From positions 1 through 62,906 of the IMG/VR virus record IMGVR_UViG_3300020183_000075: 62,906 nt of DNA, one strand, 5' to 3'. This DNA is from a virus. Below are positions 41,872 to 50,528 of this stretch, piece by piece (position 1 is the stretch's first letter; each line of letters starts with the position of its first letter). The notes under the pieces were generated by a model. That model saw only the letters and a program-made list of their open reading frames with translations. It was not told where the DNA came from and did not search any database. The position numbers were made by a program, and so were the translations under genes.

Positions 41872-42555
41872 TTATGTTACCTGTGTTAATTCTGAGTTTT
41901 CAAAACGTATTTGTCGCAGATCAGTTCCTAGTTTGAAAGGACCACTAAAAATGGCTGTCAAGAATTCGTCTGTTCCTGCTGTAGATCCTACTCCAATAAT
42001 TTCTAATTTAAGACGAGCAGCACCACAAGGACCACCAATAACATTAAAATTAGACTGGTCTTGTAATGTAGAATCTTCATTGGTTCCGGGAGTATTGGTA
42101 TTAGAACATTCTATAGTAACCGGTTTAACTTTAAATCCGTATTTGGGTGAAGTTGATGCAGTTTCTTGGTGAACAGGCGTTAATGAACGGTCTTGGTCGT
42201 TATAAATCCATACACCAAAACCGCCATTAATTTGGGTATCCATAACATGATACCAGCCAGCACCTACAGTAACGGGACCACTAAGACCCATAGTTATAGA
42301 TCCTTTGTTTAGAGGGGTGGTTCCGTTCCAAGGAACAGGGCCAGACCATCCTCCTAACACTAATCCCTTATTCAGAGTAGATTGAACGTAAAATATTTCT
42401 TGTATTTCATTTAATTCAGAAGCTTGTAATGGAAATCCGGGTTTAAAAGCTACTGCATAATAATTTTTTGCAGCATCAATTTGAGCCTCTATTCTGCTTC
42501 TAAAAGGAGTGGGCTTTAGTGGAAAATCTTCTGAAAGTGGTGATGGTATGGTCAT
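41872..42555 (-). CDS. Baseplate-associated structural protein
   Basis: 227 residues. The N-terminus FRSRIEAQIDAAKNYYAVAF continues with FKPGFPLQASELNEIQEIF. This is the F-x-P-x-x-x-L-Q-x-x-E-L pattern found at the start of many baseplate and fibre-attachment proteins (DUF4815-like). The rest is beta-rich. It lies after gp8 and before the fibre genes, where T4 has gp9-gp11. The ATG at 42555 lacks a ribosome binding site and follows a late promoter by seven bases. The exact T4 counterpart is uncertain. Confidence 0.65.
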   Translation of the reverse strand: MTIPSPLSEDFPLKPTPFRSRIEAQIDAAKNYYAVAFKPGFPLQASELNEIQEIFYVQSTLNKGLVLGGWSGPVPWNGTTPLNKGSITMGLSGPVTVGAGWYHVMDTQINGGFGVWIYNDQDRSLTPVHQETASTSPKYGFKVKPVTIECSNTNTPGTNEDSTLQDQSNFNVIGGPCGAARLKLEIIGVGSTAGTDEFLTAIFSGPFKLGTDLRQIRFENSELTQVT

Positions 42556-42562
42556 TTTTTAT

Positions 42563-42570
42563 TATTTATG
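42563..42570 (-). promoter_or_regulatory. Late promoter CATAAATA overlapping the upstream stop
   Basis: The minus-strand octamer contains the TAA stop (42566-42568) of the 135-residue protein, and lies seven bases before the ATG of the gene at 41872-42555. The spacer ATAAAAA has no Shine-Dalgarno. It shows the same overlapping design as at 34408-34415. Confidence 0.66.
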
Positions 42571-42973
42571 TTAAATTAATGGATATCTCGAATACTGTTG
42601 CTTTTGGTGAATTGGATTGAGTTACGCCACCTAAAGGATTCCCGGAAATATTAGTAACATTGAAAAATTCAGCAGTTTTTACATTTAATGTGGGGGTTTT
42701 GATTGGGCCTACAGTATATGTGATTCCATTAAACGTTACAATATCTCCAGTTTGATATGAATTAGTTTCATCATTAACATACAGTTCATATCCTACTGCT
42801 TTTTCAGTTTTAGCATCATTTAAATATACTTTATTAGCAGCTCCAGCAACAGCGGCTATGGTTTGGCCATAGTATCCATTTCTAGAACCAGTGGCATTAG
42901 TTATGAATGCTTTTAATGCATTATTTCCGGTTGAATACAGATAAACATTAATATCTTCGTCTATGTACGCCAT
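42566..42973 (-). CDS. Small baseplate-region hypothetical protein
   Basis: 135 residues, beta-rich (NVYLYSTGNNALKAFITNAT, GDIVTFNGITYTVGP). AAGGAAACCC precedes the ATG. It lies between gp8 and the putative baseplate-fibre connector and is probably a virion component. I do not recognise the family and no catalytic motif is visible. Confidence 0.65.
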   Translation of the reverse strand: MAYIDEDINVYLYSTGNNALKAFITNATGSRNGYYGQTIAAVAGAANKVYLNDAKTEKAVGYELYVNDETNSYQTGDIVTFNGITYTVGPIKTPTLNVKTAEFFNVTNISGNPLGGVTQSNSPKATVFEISINLT

Positions 42974-42982
42974 GGGTTTCCT

Positions 42983-44344
42983 TTATAGTGCTCCTTCTAC
43001 GGTCGATGGCTGATAAATAGTAACTTTTGTGGTCATGCGTTGAACATTTGTATCATTTTTTGTGTAAGCAGCAGGTGCGTTACTGTCTAAAAGATATGGA
43101 TCTGCCATGACAGCAAATTTAGTGTGTTGCACTAAACCTGGCATCACAGAACGAATCTCATCGTCAGTAACAGTTACAGACACTTTCAGTTTTTGTGGTT
43201 TTACATATAATTGCGGATTGGTGTATATATCCGGATGATAATTGTATACAGTTATTTTATTAAATAGAGCAGAACCTATAACAGAACCAGTATTGTCTGG
43301 AACTGCCAGATCGCCGTATCCACTACCTTCTGTTAATAGTTCTATACCATACACAAAATGGCGGTTTAAACCGATAGGTGTGGTTTTAATTTTTACCGTT
43401 GCTCCTGATCCATTTGGATCAGAAATATTTAAAATGGGATTATCTGAATTTATTGTTTTTTGTGCATCTGTTAAATCAGACAGATCTATATTAACAATCA
43501 TAATACCTAGATCATTATGATTATTTAATAAAAATAATTGGTATTCTTTGCTAGAACCAGGTACTATATTATATTTGTCTGCTTCAAGACTGTCTTTTAG
43601 TGAATTTATAGTTTTAGTTGCTGGGCATAAAGGATTTTCTCCTGTTTGACTACTTGTTATAGATCCAGCAGTATATCCACTTAAGAATGTTACTTCACGA
43701 TCTAGTGCTTCGGCTAATTTTTGGCATTCATAACAATCAGAAAAAATAGTTTCATTTGTTACATCACCTTTAGTGTAAACTTCTCCGGTAATTTCATCTA
43801 CACTATTTTCTTTAAAATATAAACAGCAACAGCCAAAAGTTGTTACTCCTTTTGGCCCACATAAAGTTTCATATTTCTCCGAGAAAGTGTTGTAATCTTT
43901 TTCAAGATCTAATTTAGGAATAGGAATTTCATTTGAAGTTATAAATTCCCATTCAGTGAAATCTACTTTAAATAAAGGAAGCCAAGTATAACCATCAGAG
44001 TATGTTTGTCTTCCACTTGCGTGTGATGGCTGTTCGGTCGATAAACCCGAATCTAAATCATTTCTAAAATCTGAATTATTGTGTAAACACAGATATACTG
44101 TCTGATTATCTTCGTTGTAAACAACTTGATAATCATCATCAGCCACATAATAATTATATTTTACATTTGTTTGCCATGGATTTATAGAACCAATGTAATG
44201 TTTTTGTGATTCTGGTATACGTTTGGTGAAAAAAGAATCACTTAGGGGACTCCACGTATCTGCAGAATCAGTACTGATTCCTCCAGTTACTAAGAATAAT
44301 TCTTTTGGTACATTTAAAGTTTTTGTTGATAATTGATTAAACAT
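42983..44344 (-). CDS. gp8: Baseplate wedge protein gp8 with Cys-rich insertion
   Basis: About 454 residues from ATG 44344; a TTG at 44392 would add 16 but overlap gp7. Conserved parts include KMFNQL-type start, QTVYLCLHNNSDF, YSDGYTWLPLFKV and a C-terminal MADPYLLDSN, matching gp8 homologues. Residues near 175-250 form an insertion with GCCCLYFKEN and CYECQKL not seen in the T4 protein as I know it. gp8 dimerises in the wedge and joins gp7, gp10 and gp6. Gene order gp6-gp7-gp8 supports the call. Confidence 0.82.
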   Translation of the reverse strand: MFNQLSTKTLNVPKELFLVTGGISTDSADTWSPLSDSFFTKRIPESQKHYIGSINPWQTNVKYNYYVADDDYQVVYNEDNQTVYLCLHNNSDFRNDLDSGLSTEQPSHASGRQTYSDGYTWLPLFKVDFTEWEFITSNEIPIPKLDLEKDYNTFSEKYETLCGPKGVTTFGCCCLYFKENSVDEITGEVYTKGDVTNETIFSDCYECQKLAEALDREVTFLSGYTAGSITSSQTGENPLCPATKTINSLKDSLEADKYNIVPGSSKEYQLFLLNNHNDLGIMIVNIDLSDLTDAQKTINSDNPILNISDPNGSGATVKIKTTPIGLNRHFVYGIELLTEGSGYGDLAVPDNTGSVIGSALFNKITVYNYHPDIYTNPQLYVKPQKLKVSVTVTDDEIRSVMPGLVQHTKFAVMADPYLLDSNAPAAYTKNDTNVQRMTTKVTIYQPSTVEGAL

Positions 44345-44345
44345 T

Positions 44346-45479
44346 TTAGCAGCTCGTACAACTCTTGTTATCGTTTGGATAGGTAAGTCCAACAGCTGGA
44401 CTTAATCTAATGAAATCTTTAATTTCTATCTGACCAAAACTTATTCCCTCTGGGTATTTAGCTTCAATATCTATGTCCCAATTAGGAAAAACGTGTTGAG
44501 GACCAGGATTATCAGTGGTTCCACTACAACCAGAACAACCAGAAAGGCTTTGTGTGTCAAAAAGATCGTACAAAGCATAGTTTTTAATTACAGGAAGTTC
44601 TATATAAACGTTTGAACTTTGATCTCCAGCATTACTAAACACATCATGTAAAACATCATAAAAATCTTTAGTGCCTGCAGGATGAACTAAAGGTCTAACC
44701 ACATTTTCATAATATCCTGCAGAAAGGCCTGTTATGTTTATTACATAAGAAAATTCTTGCCAAAGATCATTATCTTGTAATACAGAATAGTTTAAAAAAC
44801 TTCCTGTTAATTGTGGATTGTATGAATTAGGATTGGTAGAGTATTGGCCTCTTAATTTAGTATCATCACGCATCCAGTCGTATCTACCACCATTTAGTCG
44901 TAATACAAATCTTTTAGGATAAGAAACGGAAACTTTATTAGCTTTTATACCAAATAAAGACTCTAGAACAAAACGAACACTTTCTTCTGTCCCTTTTTTA
45001 GTGTATAGATTTACTTTTACATTATCTAAAAGTTTTCTAACCATTGCTGGTTCCACATTACCAGACGGAGTATCTTCAGTTATTATTGCATCGGCGGGAA
45101 ACGAGTTTATATAAGAAAATAATTTATATTTTAATAATTTGTCTGGAATATTTTCAATATCAATTAAATTTTCCAGATTAAAAAAACTAACATCATTATC
45201 ATTCATACCACAACTCAACCAATCATAATATTTTTGAGTCATTAAAATTAGTTTTGATTGGCCTGCTGTATTTTCTCGTAACCAAAATGGAAATAATTCT
45301 TCAATGTTCATTGGATATGAACAATTGGGTTGAGGTTGTTCTGTGGGAGCAAAAAAAGCTAAAGCTGTTTGTTGTAGTGGTTGTGCAAGTTCAGCAATAG
45401 GCGGTATTCTAAATTCACCAATTTCTTCAGCAAATTGAAGTTCTACATTTTTGATTTGGTTTGTAAAAAACAAAATCAT
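44346..45479 (-). CDS. gp7: Baseplate wedge protein gp7-like (short)
   Basis: 377 residues, much shorter than T4 gp7 (1032). LMTQKYYDWLSCG, IENIPDKLLKYKLFSYI and KLLDNVKVNLYTKKGTEESV followed by RFVLESLFGI parallel the C-terminal FYSTKGIEASYKFLFKVLYN region of T4 gp7. VVRPLVHPAGTKDFYDVL also matches the T4 RFVHPVGF step. The C-terminal tail has GCSGCSGTTDNPGP, another Cys-rich element. Lying between gp6 and gp8 supports the identity. The N-terminal domains of T4 gp7 have no counterpart. Confidence 0.78.
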   Translation of the reverse strand: MILFFTNQIKNVELQFAEEIGEFRIPPIAELAQPLQQTALAFFAPTEQPQPNCSYPMNIEELFPFWLRENTAGQSKLILMTQKYYDWLSCGMNDNDVSFFNLENLIDIENIPDKLLKYKLFSYINSFPADAIITEDTPSGNVEPAMVRKLLDNVKVNLYTKKGTEESVRFVLESLFGIKANKVSVSYPKRFVLRLNGGRYDWMRDDTKLRGQYSTNPNSYNPQLTGSFLNYSVLQDNDLWQEFSYVINITGLSAGYYENVVRPLVHPAGTKDFYDVLHDVFSNAGDQSSNVYIELPVIKNYALYDLFDTQSLSGCSGCSGTTDNPGPQHVFPNWDIDIEAKYPEGISFGQIEIKDFIRLSPAVGLTYPNDNKSCTSC

Positions 45480-45480
45480 T

Positions 45481-47217
45481 TTATATTCCGTTTACTGTTG
45501 TATTAGCCTTTAATAAAAATTCATTGTTAAAAAGCAAACCGTCTTGGTATTTGGGAACTACAGTTATTGTTGTATATTGTGTTTCTGGTATTATATCAGG
45601 TTTTATAGTAACTATTCCACGTTGATAATCAATATCTCCGAAATTTTTAGTTCCTATTTGTTGAGAGTTAGACACTTTAAATGCGTATAATTTTCCACTA
45701 ATAGAATTACCATTGCTATCGAATTTAGTTGGAATATCTCCTAAAAATGCTGATTCAGAATTATATGTTATATTTGAAGATTTTACTACAGTAAATTTAG
45801 ATCCACTACTTGCCGATGCTAGTTCATTTTTAAATCCTATAATTCTATCTGTAACAGAACCGTATACATCCAAATTCAATGTGATAGAATTTAAATTTAT
45901 ACCAGTTACAGTATAGCTCTGACCAATCAAAACACGAAGATCTCCTAAAAATACTGTATTATTAAATTTATAATTCGTATTATAATAATCATTAATTAAA
46001 TTTTTAATTGCTGTGTTATTTAAATTTGGCCCTAAAACTGTGAGATTTATATTTGCTGTTACTATTTGTGGTTGAGTATACTCTGGTAGTACTGTTATAG
46101 CAGATTTTTTTTTCAAAAATGCAATACAATTTTTTACAGAATACGATCCAGCAGTTAGACCTTCGTTTGCAAAAGACACAAATACTCTGCCCATAGCCGG
46201 AGGATTGGCTTCTTCTCCTCCCCATACGTTTATTTCTTCTTTAGAAGTTATGTCTGAAGGTAATAATCCAGAATTTAATAATAAACCGTAATAATCGTCT
46301 TTAGTTATTGCTCTGTCGTTTGCAGCAAAAAGTTTTGGAGCAGAGAAACGATATAGATCTAAATCTGGAGTACTTCTACCACCATCAGATGGTGTAACAG
46401 CATTTATACTAATTGCTGAAGTAGAACTAAAAGTACTTACTCCATTCGCAGATTCCCCATTAGGAACTAGGTACGAGACTTTAACAGTATCACCTGCTTG
46501 TATATTTTTACCGTAATTATTACCAAAGTCATTTATACTTCTTTTACCAAAAACAATATAAAATCCTGCATTTGTTCTATCTAAGAAATAAACTTTTGCA
46601 TCTGGGCCAACAGTTTGTGTGTTTGGTGCATACGACCAAGTTTCTTCCACACCACCGGAAGTAACTTTAACTTTTATAGTGTTAATATCTAAATTTTTTG
46701 TGGCTATAAATGCTTTTTGTTCGGTAATATTCACACTGACAATTAAATCTTTTACAACACTACTAGCTTCATATACTTTAAATGTTTTATTTTGTGCATC
46801 TAGTTCTACATCTTCTATAGTGTAAAACAGATACACCAATCCATTATCATTAGTTCCTATAAATTGATCGGTGTAAGATGTTATTGTAGAAGTGGTCGTA
46901 GAAGAAGTTCCTGTTATTTCTGCGGTAGAACAAGATCTACTTGGTAATAGAACACCTAAAGGTTTTAATAATGAGACAAAATTATTTTCAACTTGTGCAG
47001 TTTCTAAAAAAGACTCGTTTGCTATCATGTTAGCATAATAGGCATAATATAGAGTATTATAAGCAAATACGTCTAAAAGTAGATTTATAGCAGATCCGTC
47101 GTAATTGTAACTATTTAAATCAGAATTTGGAAGAGCTTTTAAATAACTTTTAAAAGATTCTTTCAGTCCTTCAAAATCCAGAGAAGAAATGTTTATTTGT
47201 GGTGGTGGGTTTGCCAT
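45481..47217 (-). CDS. gp6: Baseplate wedge protein gp6
   Basis: 578 residues (T4 660). The N-terminal SLDFEGLKESFKSYLKAL and SAINLLLDVFAYNTLYYAYY, then NESFLETAQ, are typical gp6 (gpJ-like) motifs. ITKDDYYGLLL and VYVSFANEG-type strands follow, and the C-terminus is beta-rich. gp6 dimers form the ring that holds the wedges together. AAGGT precedes the ATG. Confidence 0.93.
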   Translation of the reverse strand: MANPPPQINISSLDFEGLKESFKSYLKALPNSDLNSYNYDGSAINLLLDVFAYNTLYYAYYANMIANESFLETAQVENNFVSLLKPLGVLLPSRSCSTAEITGTSSTTTSTITSYTDQFIGTNDNGLVYLFYTIEDVELDAQNKTFKVYEASSVVKDLIVSVNITEQKAFIATKNLDINTIKVKVTSGGVEETWSYAPNTQTVGPDAKVYFLDRTNAGFYIVFGKRSINDFGNNYGKNIQAGDTVKVSYLVPNGESANGVSTFSSTSAISINAVTPSDGGRSTPDLDLYRFSAPKLFAANDRAITKDDYYGLLLNSGLLPSDITSKEEINVWGGEEANPPAMGRVFVSFANEGLTAGSYSVKNCIAFLKKKSAITVLPEYTQPQIVTANINLTVLGPNLNNTAIKNLINDYYNTNYKFNNTVFLGDLRVLIGQSYTVTGINLNSITLNLDVYGSVTDRIIGFKNELASASSGSKFTVVKSSNITYNSESAFLGDIPTKFDSNGNSISGKLYAFKVSNSQQIGTKNFGDIDYQRGIVTIKPDIIPETQYTTITVVPKYQDGLLFNNEFLLKANTTVNGI

Positions 47218-47228
47218 TTATTTTACCT

Positions 47229-47594
47229 TCAGACCGTTAAACTCAAAGATCCTGAAGCAGATTCGTCATTTATCATATGAAATCTTAAATCTACTTGAAA
47301 TCCTTCTTGTAACCTAATAAATTGTATATTATCTATTATTGCTCGTGGTTCTTGTGACTCTAATTGGGCTTTGACTACTTCTTTTAAAACAGCTAATTGC
47401 ACGTCACCTTTATTTGTCTGTAATCCTTCTACCAGATCCGAACCAAAATTTGGCTGAAAAACTCGTTCTCCTTTTCTGGTTAAAGCAATATTACCTAAAC
47501 TTTGGCCTATAGCATAAACATCTTTTTTAAATGATATATCTTGAGTTAATTCATTTTTTGTCAAAAAAAAGTCTATATCTGAATATTTTGCCAT
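47229..47594 (-). CDS. gp25: Baseplate wedge protein gp25 (GpW/gp25 family)
   Basis: 121 residues (T4 132). The protein includes VYAIGQSLGNIALTRKGERV, FQPNFGSDLVEGL and EVVKAQLESQEPRAIID, with EPR the family hallmark. gp25 initiates sheath assembly on the baseplate. The ATG is seven bases past a perfect late promoter and lacks a ribosome binding site. Confidence 0.95.
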   Translation of the reverse strand: MAKYSDIDFFLTKNELTQDISFKKDVYAIGQSLGNIALTRKGERVFQPNFGSDLVEGLQTNKGDVQLAVLKEVVKAQLESQEPRAIIDNIQFIRLQEGFQVDLRFHMINDESASGSLSLTV

Positions 47595-47601
47595 TTTAAT
47601 G

Positions 47602-47609
47602 TATTTATA
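47602..47609 (-). promoter_or_regulatory. Late promoter TATAAATA before gp25
   Basis: A perfect minus-strand late octamer with only CATTAAA between it and the gp25 ATG. Transcripts would start at or within a few bases of the AUG. It probably drives gp25, gp6, gp7 and gp8. Confidence 0.82.
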
Positions 47610-47614
47610 AACGG

Positions 47615-48502
47615 TTATGCGTTTTCTATTACAACCTTTCTATAAGTCTTGGGATCAACTTCAGAACCATCTCTCATCAGATGTAAAAACATTGAATGTT
47701 TAATAGAAGTTATAACTCGTTGTATTTTATAGACCATCCAGCGTCCATCATGTCTAGTTTTTTTAATCTGAGTATTATTCTCCATGTTTACCCCATATTC
47801 TATATTAATCAGATCTCCGGGTTTAATATTAAAATCGCCATGAACCAGAATACGTATTCTGTTATACATCAATAAAGCAGTCTGTGCTCTTCTGTACAGA
47901 GGAGTTTTGGGTGGAGTGTTCCAGAATGTGGCATTTGTTTTAGAATACTCAACATATTTGTCGAATTGACAACCGCAACCGCCCTTACCGTTTCTACAAT
48001 CGCCTGTTGGATACGTTGGTGGAATATAAGAGTCTACTTGTATTTCTGATGGAAGTTTTGCTAATCTTCCGTAATCGGCATTTCCGGACTGTAATCCGTA
48101 ATCGCTTTCTGTGATGTGGCCTTTAGTTGACCACCAAGAAGTATTTGGTATATCGGTTCCGGTAGAACAAAAACAATTATATGCAGCATTAGGATCAGAA
48201 TAATCAATTCCTAACCATTCTATTCCTAATTCTTTTTTAATACTAGCACATTCTGTCGCCAGATTTTTAGCGCATAGTAGTTCATCGTCTGAGGGCTCTG
48301 GTTGTTGAGGCTGTAATTTTGAAAGATGAGGAGGAACATAACTTGGAAAAGGAGGTAGTTCTGAATTTGGTAAAAATATATCAGGATTTAGTGATGGACC
48401 AAATTTACTGTGTTCTCTGGATGATATACTAAATTTATGAGGATAATAACCACTATAATCGTCTGATGAAAAATTTGATGTATTTACTTGGTCTTGACTC
48501 AT
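47615..48502 (-). CDS. Baseplate hub-type protein (C-terminal hub domain, Cys-rich middle)
   Basis: 295 residues from ATG 48502, where AAAGGAACA lies upstream; a codon at 48535 would overlap the previous gene. The first 80 residues are Pro-rich and disordered. The middle has Cys groups (CFCSTG, CRNGKGGCGCQF). The C-terminal 90, NRIRILVHGDFNIKPGDLIN then GRWMVYKIQRVIT and HSMFLHLMRDG, form a beta barrel like those closing tail-hub proteins. Together with the next gene it may provide the gp27/gp5 function. No lysozyme motif is seen. Confidence 0.65.
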   Translation of the reverse strand: MSQDQVNTSNFSSDDYSGYYPHKFSISSREHSKFGPSLNPDIFLPNSELPPFPSYVPPHLSKLQPQQPEPSDDELLCAKNLATECASIKKELGIEWLGIDYSDPNAAYNCFCSTGTDIPNTSWWSTKGHITESDYGLQSGNADYGRLAKLPSEIQVDSYIPPTYPTGDCRNGKGGCGCQFDKYVEYSKTNATFWNTPPKTPLYRRAQTALLMYNRIRILVHGDFNIKPGDLINIEYGVNMENNTQIKKTRHDGRWMVYKIQRVITSIKHSMFLHLMRDGSEVDPKTYRKVVIENA

Positions 48503-48503
48503 G

Positions 48504-50528
48504 TTATTGTTCCTTTGCCACACAAACTCCGGCATTTTCTACGTCAAATATGAACATAGGACCAGTTTCTTGTTTTGGTGGAAATCCGCATGGGAATGAT
48601 GTAGCGGGTATTAAAAGATCTACCATTTTTGAACTTATAACATCTATTTTTACAACACGTCCTACATATTCGTCACGAATTGAACTTTCTTCTGTCCCAG
48701 ATTTAACTCTAAATTGACCAACTGGTTGCATAACAATTCCATCAATAGTTCCTTCGCTTTTAGAAACTTGGCTAGAAGCACCAGGAGATACTAAAGACGT
48801 CTGAAGATCTCTACTTTCTTCTTTATTTGCTGGTAATGTTGTATTTAAAAACTCATTTAAATTATAAGCTCTTCCTTTAATCCCCCATGGAACTGTAACT
48901 ATACTAAACGGATAATCTTTATCTGCTACAACATTTTGAACTGCTCGTTGATTTCTGAATCCTCTTCCTCTGTCTCTTTTATTCCAAAATTCTATTTCTT
49001 TAAAATAATAACTGTAAATACCACCGGCACCATTATCGTATATCTTATCTGCTCTTAGTAATATTGCATAAAAGCTGGTTGGTTGGTTTCGCTCTCCTAA
49101 TATACTTTGACGATAAAATTTCCATTTTGTATCTTGTCTTTTAAGATAAGCGTAATAGGTTCTATTTTTAGACAAAGGCCATTTAATCTTTTCGTATATC
49201 TTCTTTAAACAAGATGCTGGTAGTTCGCAAAAATCAAATTGAGCTTGCCAATAATTTCCTTCGATTCGTTCTACTTCGGAAGTAATACCACCAATTTTTT
49301 CACCTTCAAAGTGTTTGTATGAAGAATCCCAGTAGTTCCACCACGGTCTGTTAGATTGGCCATAAGCGTCCTGAAAATATCCGTAATATGAATCTGATAT
49401 TCTGTTTGGTGAATATACCAATGAAACATCCCTGACATCTATAGGTGGATAAGAAGATATTTTCTTAAACCCGGTATCTGTGTAATAATCATAAACAACT
49501 TGTGTTCTTTTTAGAGACTCTGATGTATCAACAACAAATTTATACGGATTAATCCAATCAGGTTTAACACGAACATATTCTCCGCTGAAAGCACCATTAT
49601 TAACAAGTTTTGCTACAGGAGTTTCTGTTATTATTTGAAGGTCCACTATTGCATTAATATCATTCTCGTTTAAAGAAGGAACATATGTGGCTTTAATAGG
49701 CTTTTCCAACAAAGATTCCACACATTTAAAATTAAATTTATCTAGATCTTCCCAGAAGAAAAAATTTACCGCATTTGGATTTTTAGAATAACAAGCGTAT
49801 TCACAAACATAGTTCATCATTTGGCCGATTTTTGCAGGAACACCAATTTTACTCCAAGGATAATGACTGGGATTCAATTTAAACCAAACATCATTAAATG
49901 TTGCGTCTGCATCTAGTTGCTTGGGAGCATCTTCTCCTTGATTCGAACCAAATCCAAACTCTTGAAATACGTATTGAACAAAACCGGGACCATTTATAGA
50001 GCCACACTTTTCTAAATTTGGTACTTGAGAAGTATAAGATGATGCCGAATTAGATCCAGAACTACTAGATATTCTTCCTATAAAAGACTTCAACAACATG
50101 GTATCAAAGTTTTTATAGATTAATTGATCTGAAGTAAACTTTATAGCGACAGGAATAGTGTTACCGAATGGACCTAAAATTTGTTTGGAAACACTGTTAG
50201 CTTCAGATACGATTTCTACTATTTTGAAACGACAAGTTTTAGTTGCTCCTTGAGCTGTATATTTTATCTGTACTATATCGTATGATGTAAAATTTAGTTG
50301 TTCTACTATGAAAGCAGGATCAAAGAAATATAGAGTTCCCGAGACAGACTCTGCAAACATGTCTTCATCTAAAATTAAAGAATCAAAAATTATAGGTTCG
50401 TTAGCATCTCTAGGAAAAACCGTAAAAGCAACAAACTGTGATGCAGTATTGGGATCATTGTTAATAAGAGTTATCTCTTGTATTTCAATGTTCGGTATAC
50501 TTATTTGGTCATTAGGAAGAATACTCAT
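48504..50528 (-). CDS. Baseplate hub protein, gp27-like
   Basis: 674 residues. Hub-like elements are the N-terminal beta barrel (GTLYFFDPAFIVEQLNFTSY), KFTSDQLIYKNFDTMLLKSF, and WSKIGVPAKIGQMMNYVCEY leading to NAVNFFFWEDLDKFNFKCVE, a phrase typical of tail hubs of the gp27/gpD type. The second half, around WWNYWDSSYKHF, is specific to this phage group. The gene overlaps the RCC1-repeat gene stop as ATGA. gp27 identity is inferred from motif style and from position between gp53 and gp25. Confidence 0.7.
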   Translation of the reverse strand: MSILPNDQISIPNIEIQEITLINNDPNTASQFVAFTVFPRDANEPIIFDSLILDEDMFAESVSGTLYFFDPAFIVEQLNFTSYDIVQIKYTAQGATKTCRFKIVEIVSEANSVSKQILGPFGNTIPVAIKFTSDQLIYKNFDTMLLKSFIGRISSSSGSNSASSYTSQVPNLEKCGSINGPGFVQYVFQEFGFGSNQGEDAPKQLDADATFNDVWFKLNPSHYPWSKIGVPAKIGQMMNYVCEYACYSKNPNAVNFFFWEDLDKFNFKCVESLLEKPIKATYVPSLNENDINAIVDLQIITETPVAKLVNNGAFSGEYVRVKPDWINPYKFVVDTSESLKRTQVVYDYYTDTGFKKISSYPPIDVRDVSLVYSPNRISDSYYGYFQDAYGQSNRPWWNYWDSSYKHFEGEKIGGITSEVERIEGNYWQAQFDFCELPASCLKKIYEKIKWPLSKNRTYYAYLKRQDTKWKFYRQSILGERNQPTSFYAILLRADKIYDNGAGGIYSYYFKEIEFWNKRDRGRGFRNQRAVQNVVADKDYPFSIVTVPWGIKGRAYNLNEFLNTTLPANKEESRDLQTSLVSPGASSQVSKSEGTIDGIVMQPVGQFRVKSGTEESSIRDEYVGRVVKIDVISSKMVDLLIPATSFPCGFPPKQETGPMFIFDVENAGVCVAKEQ

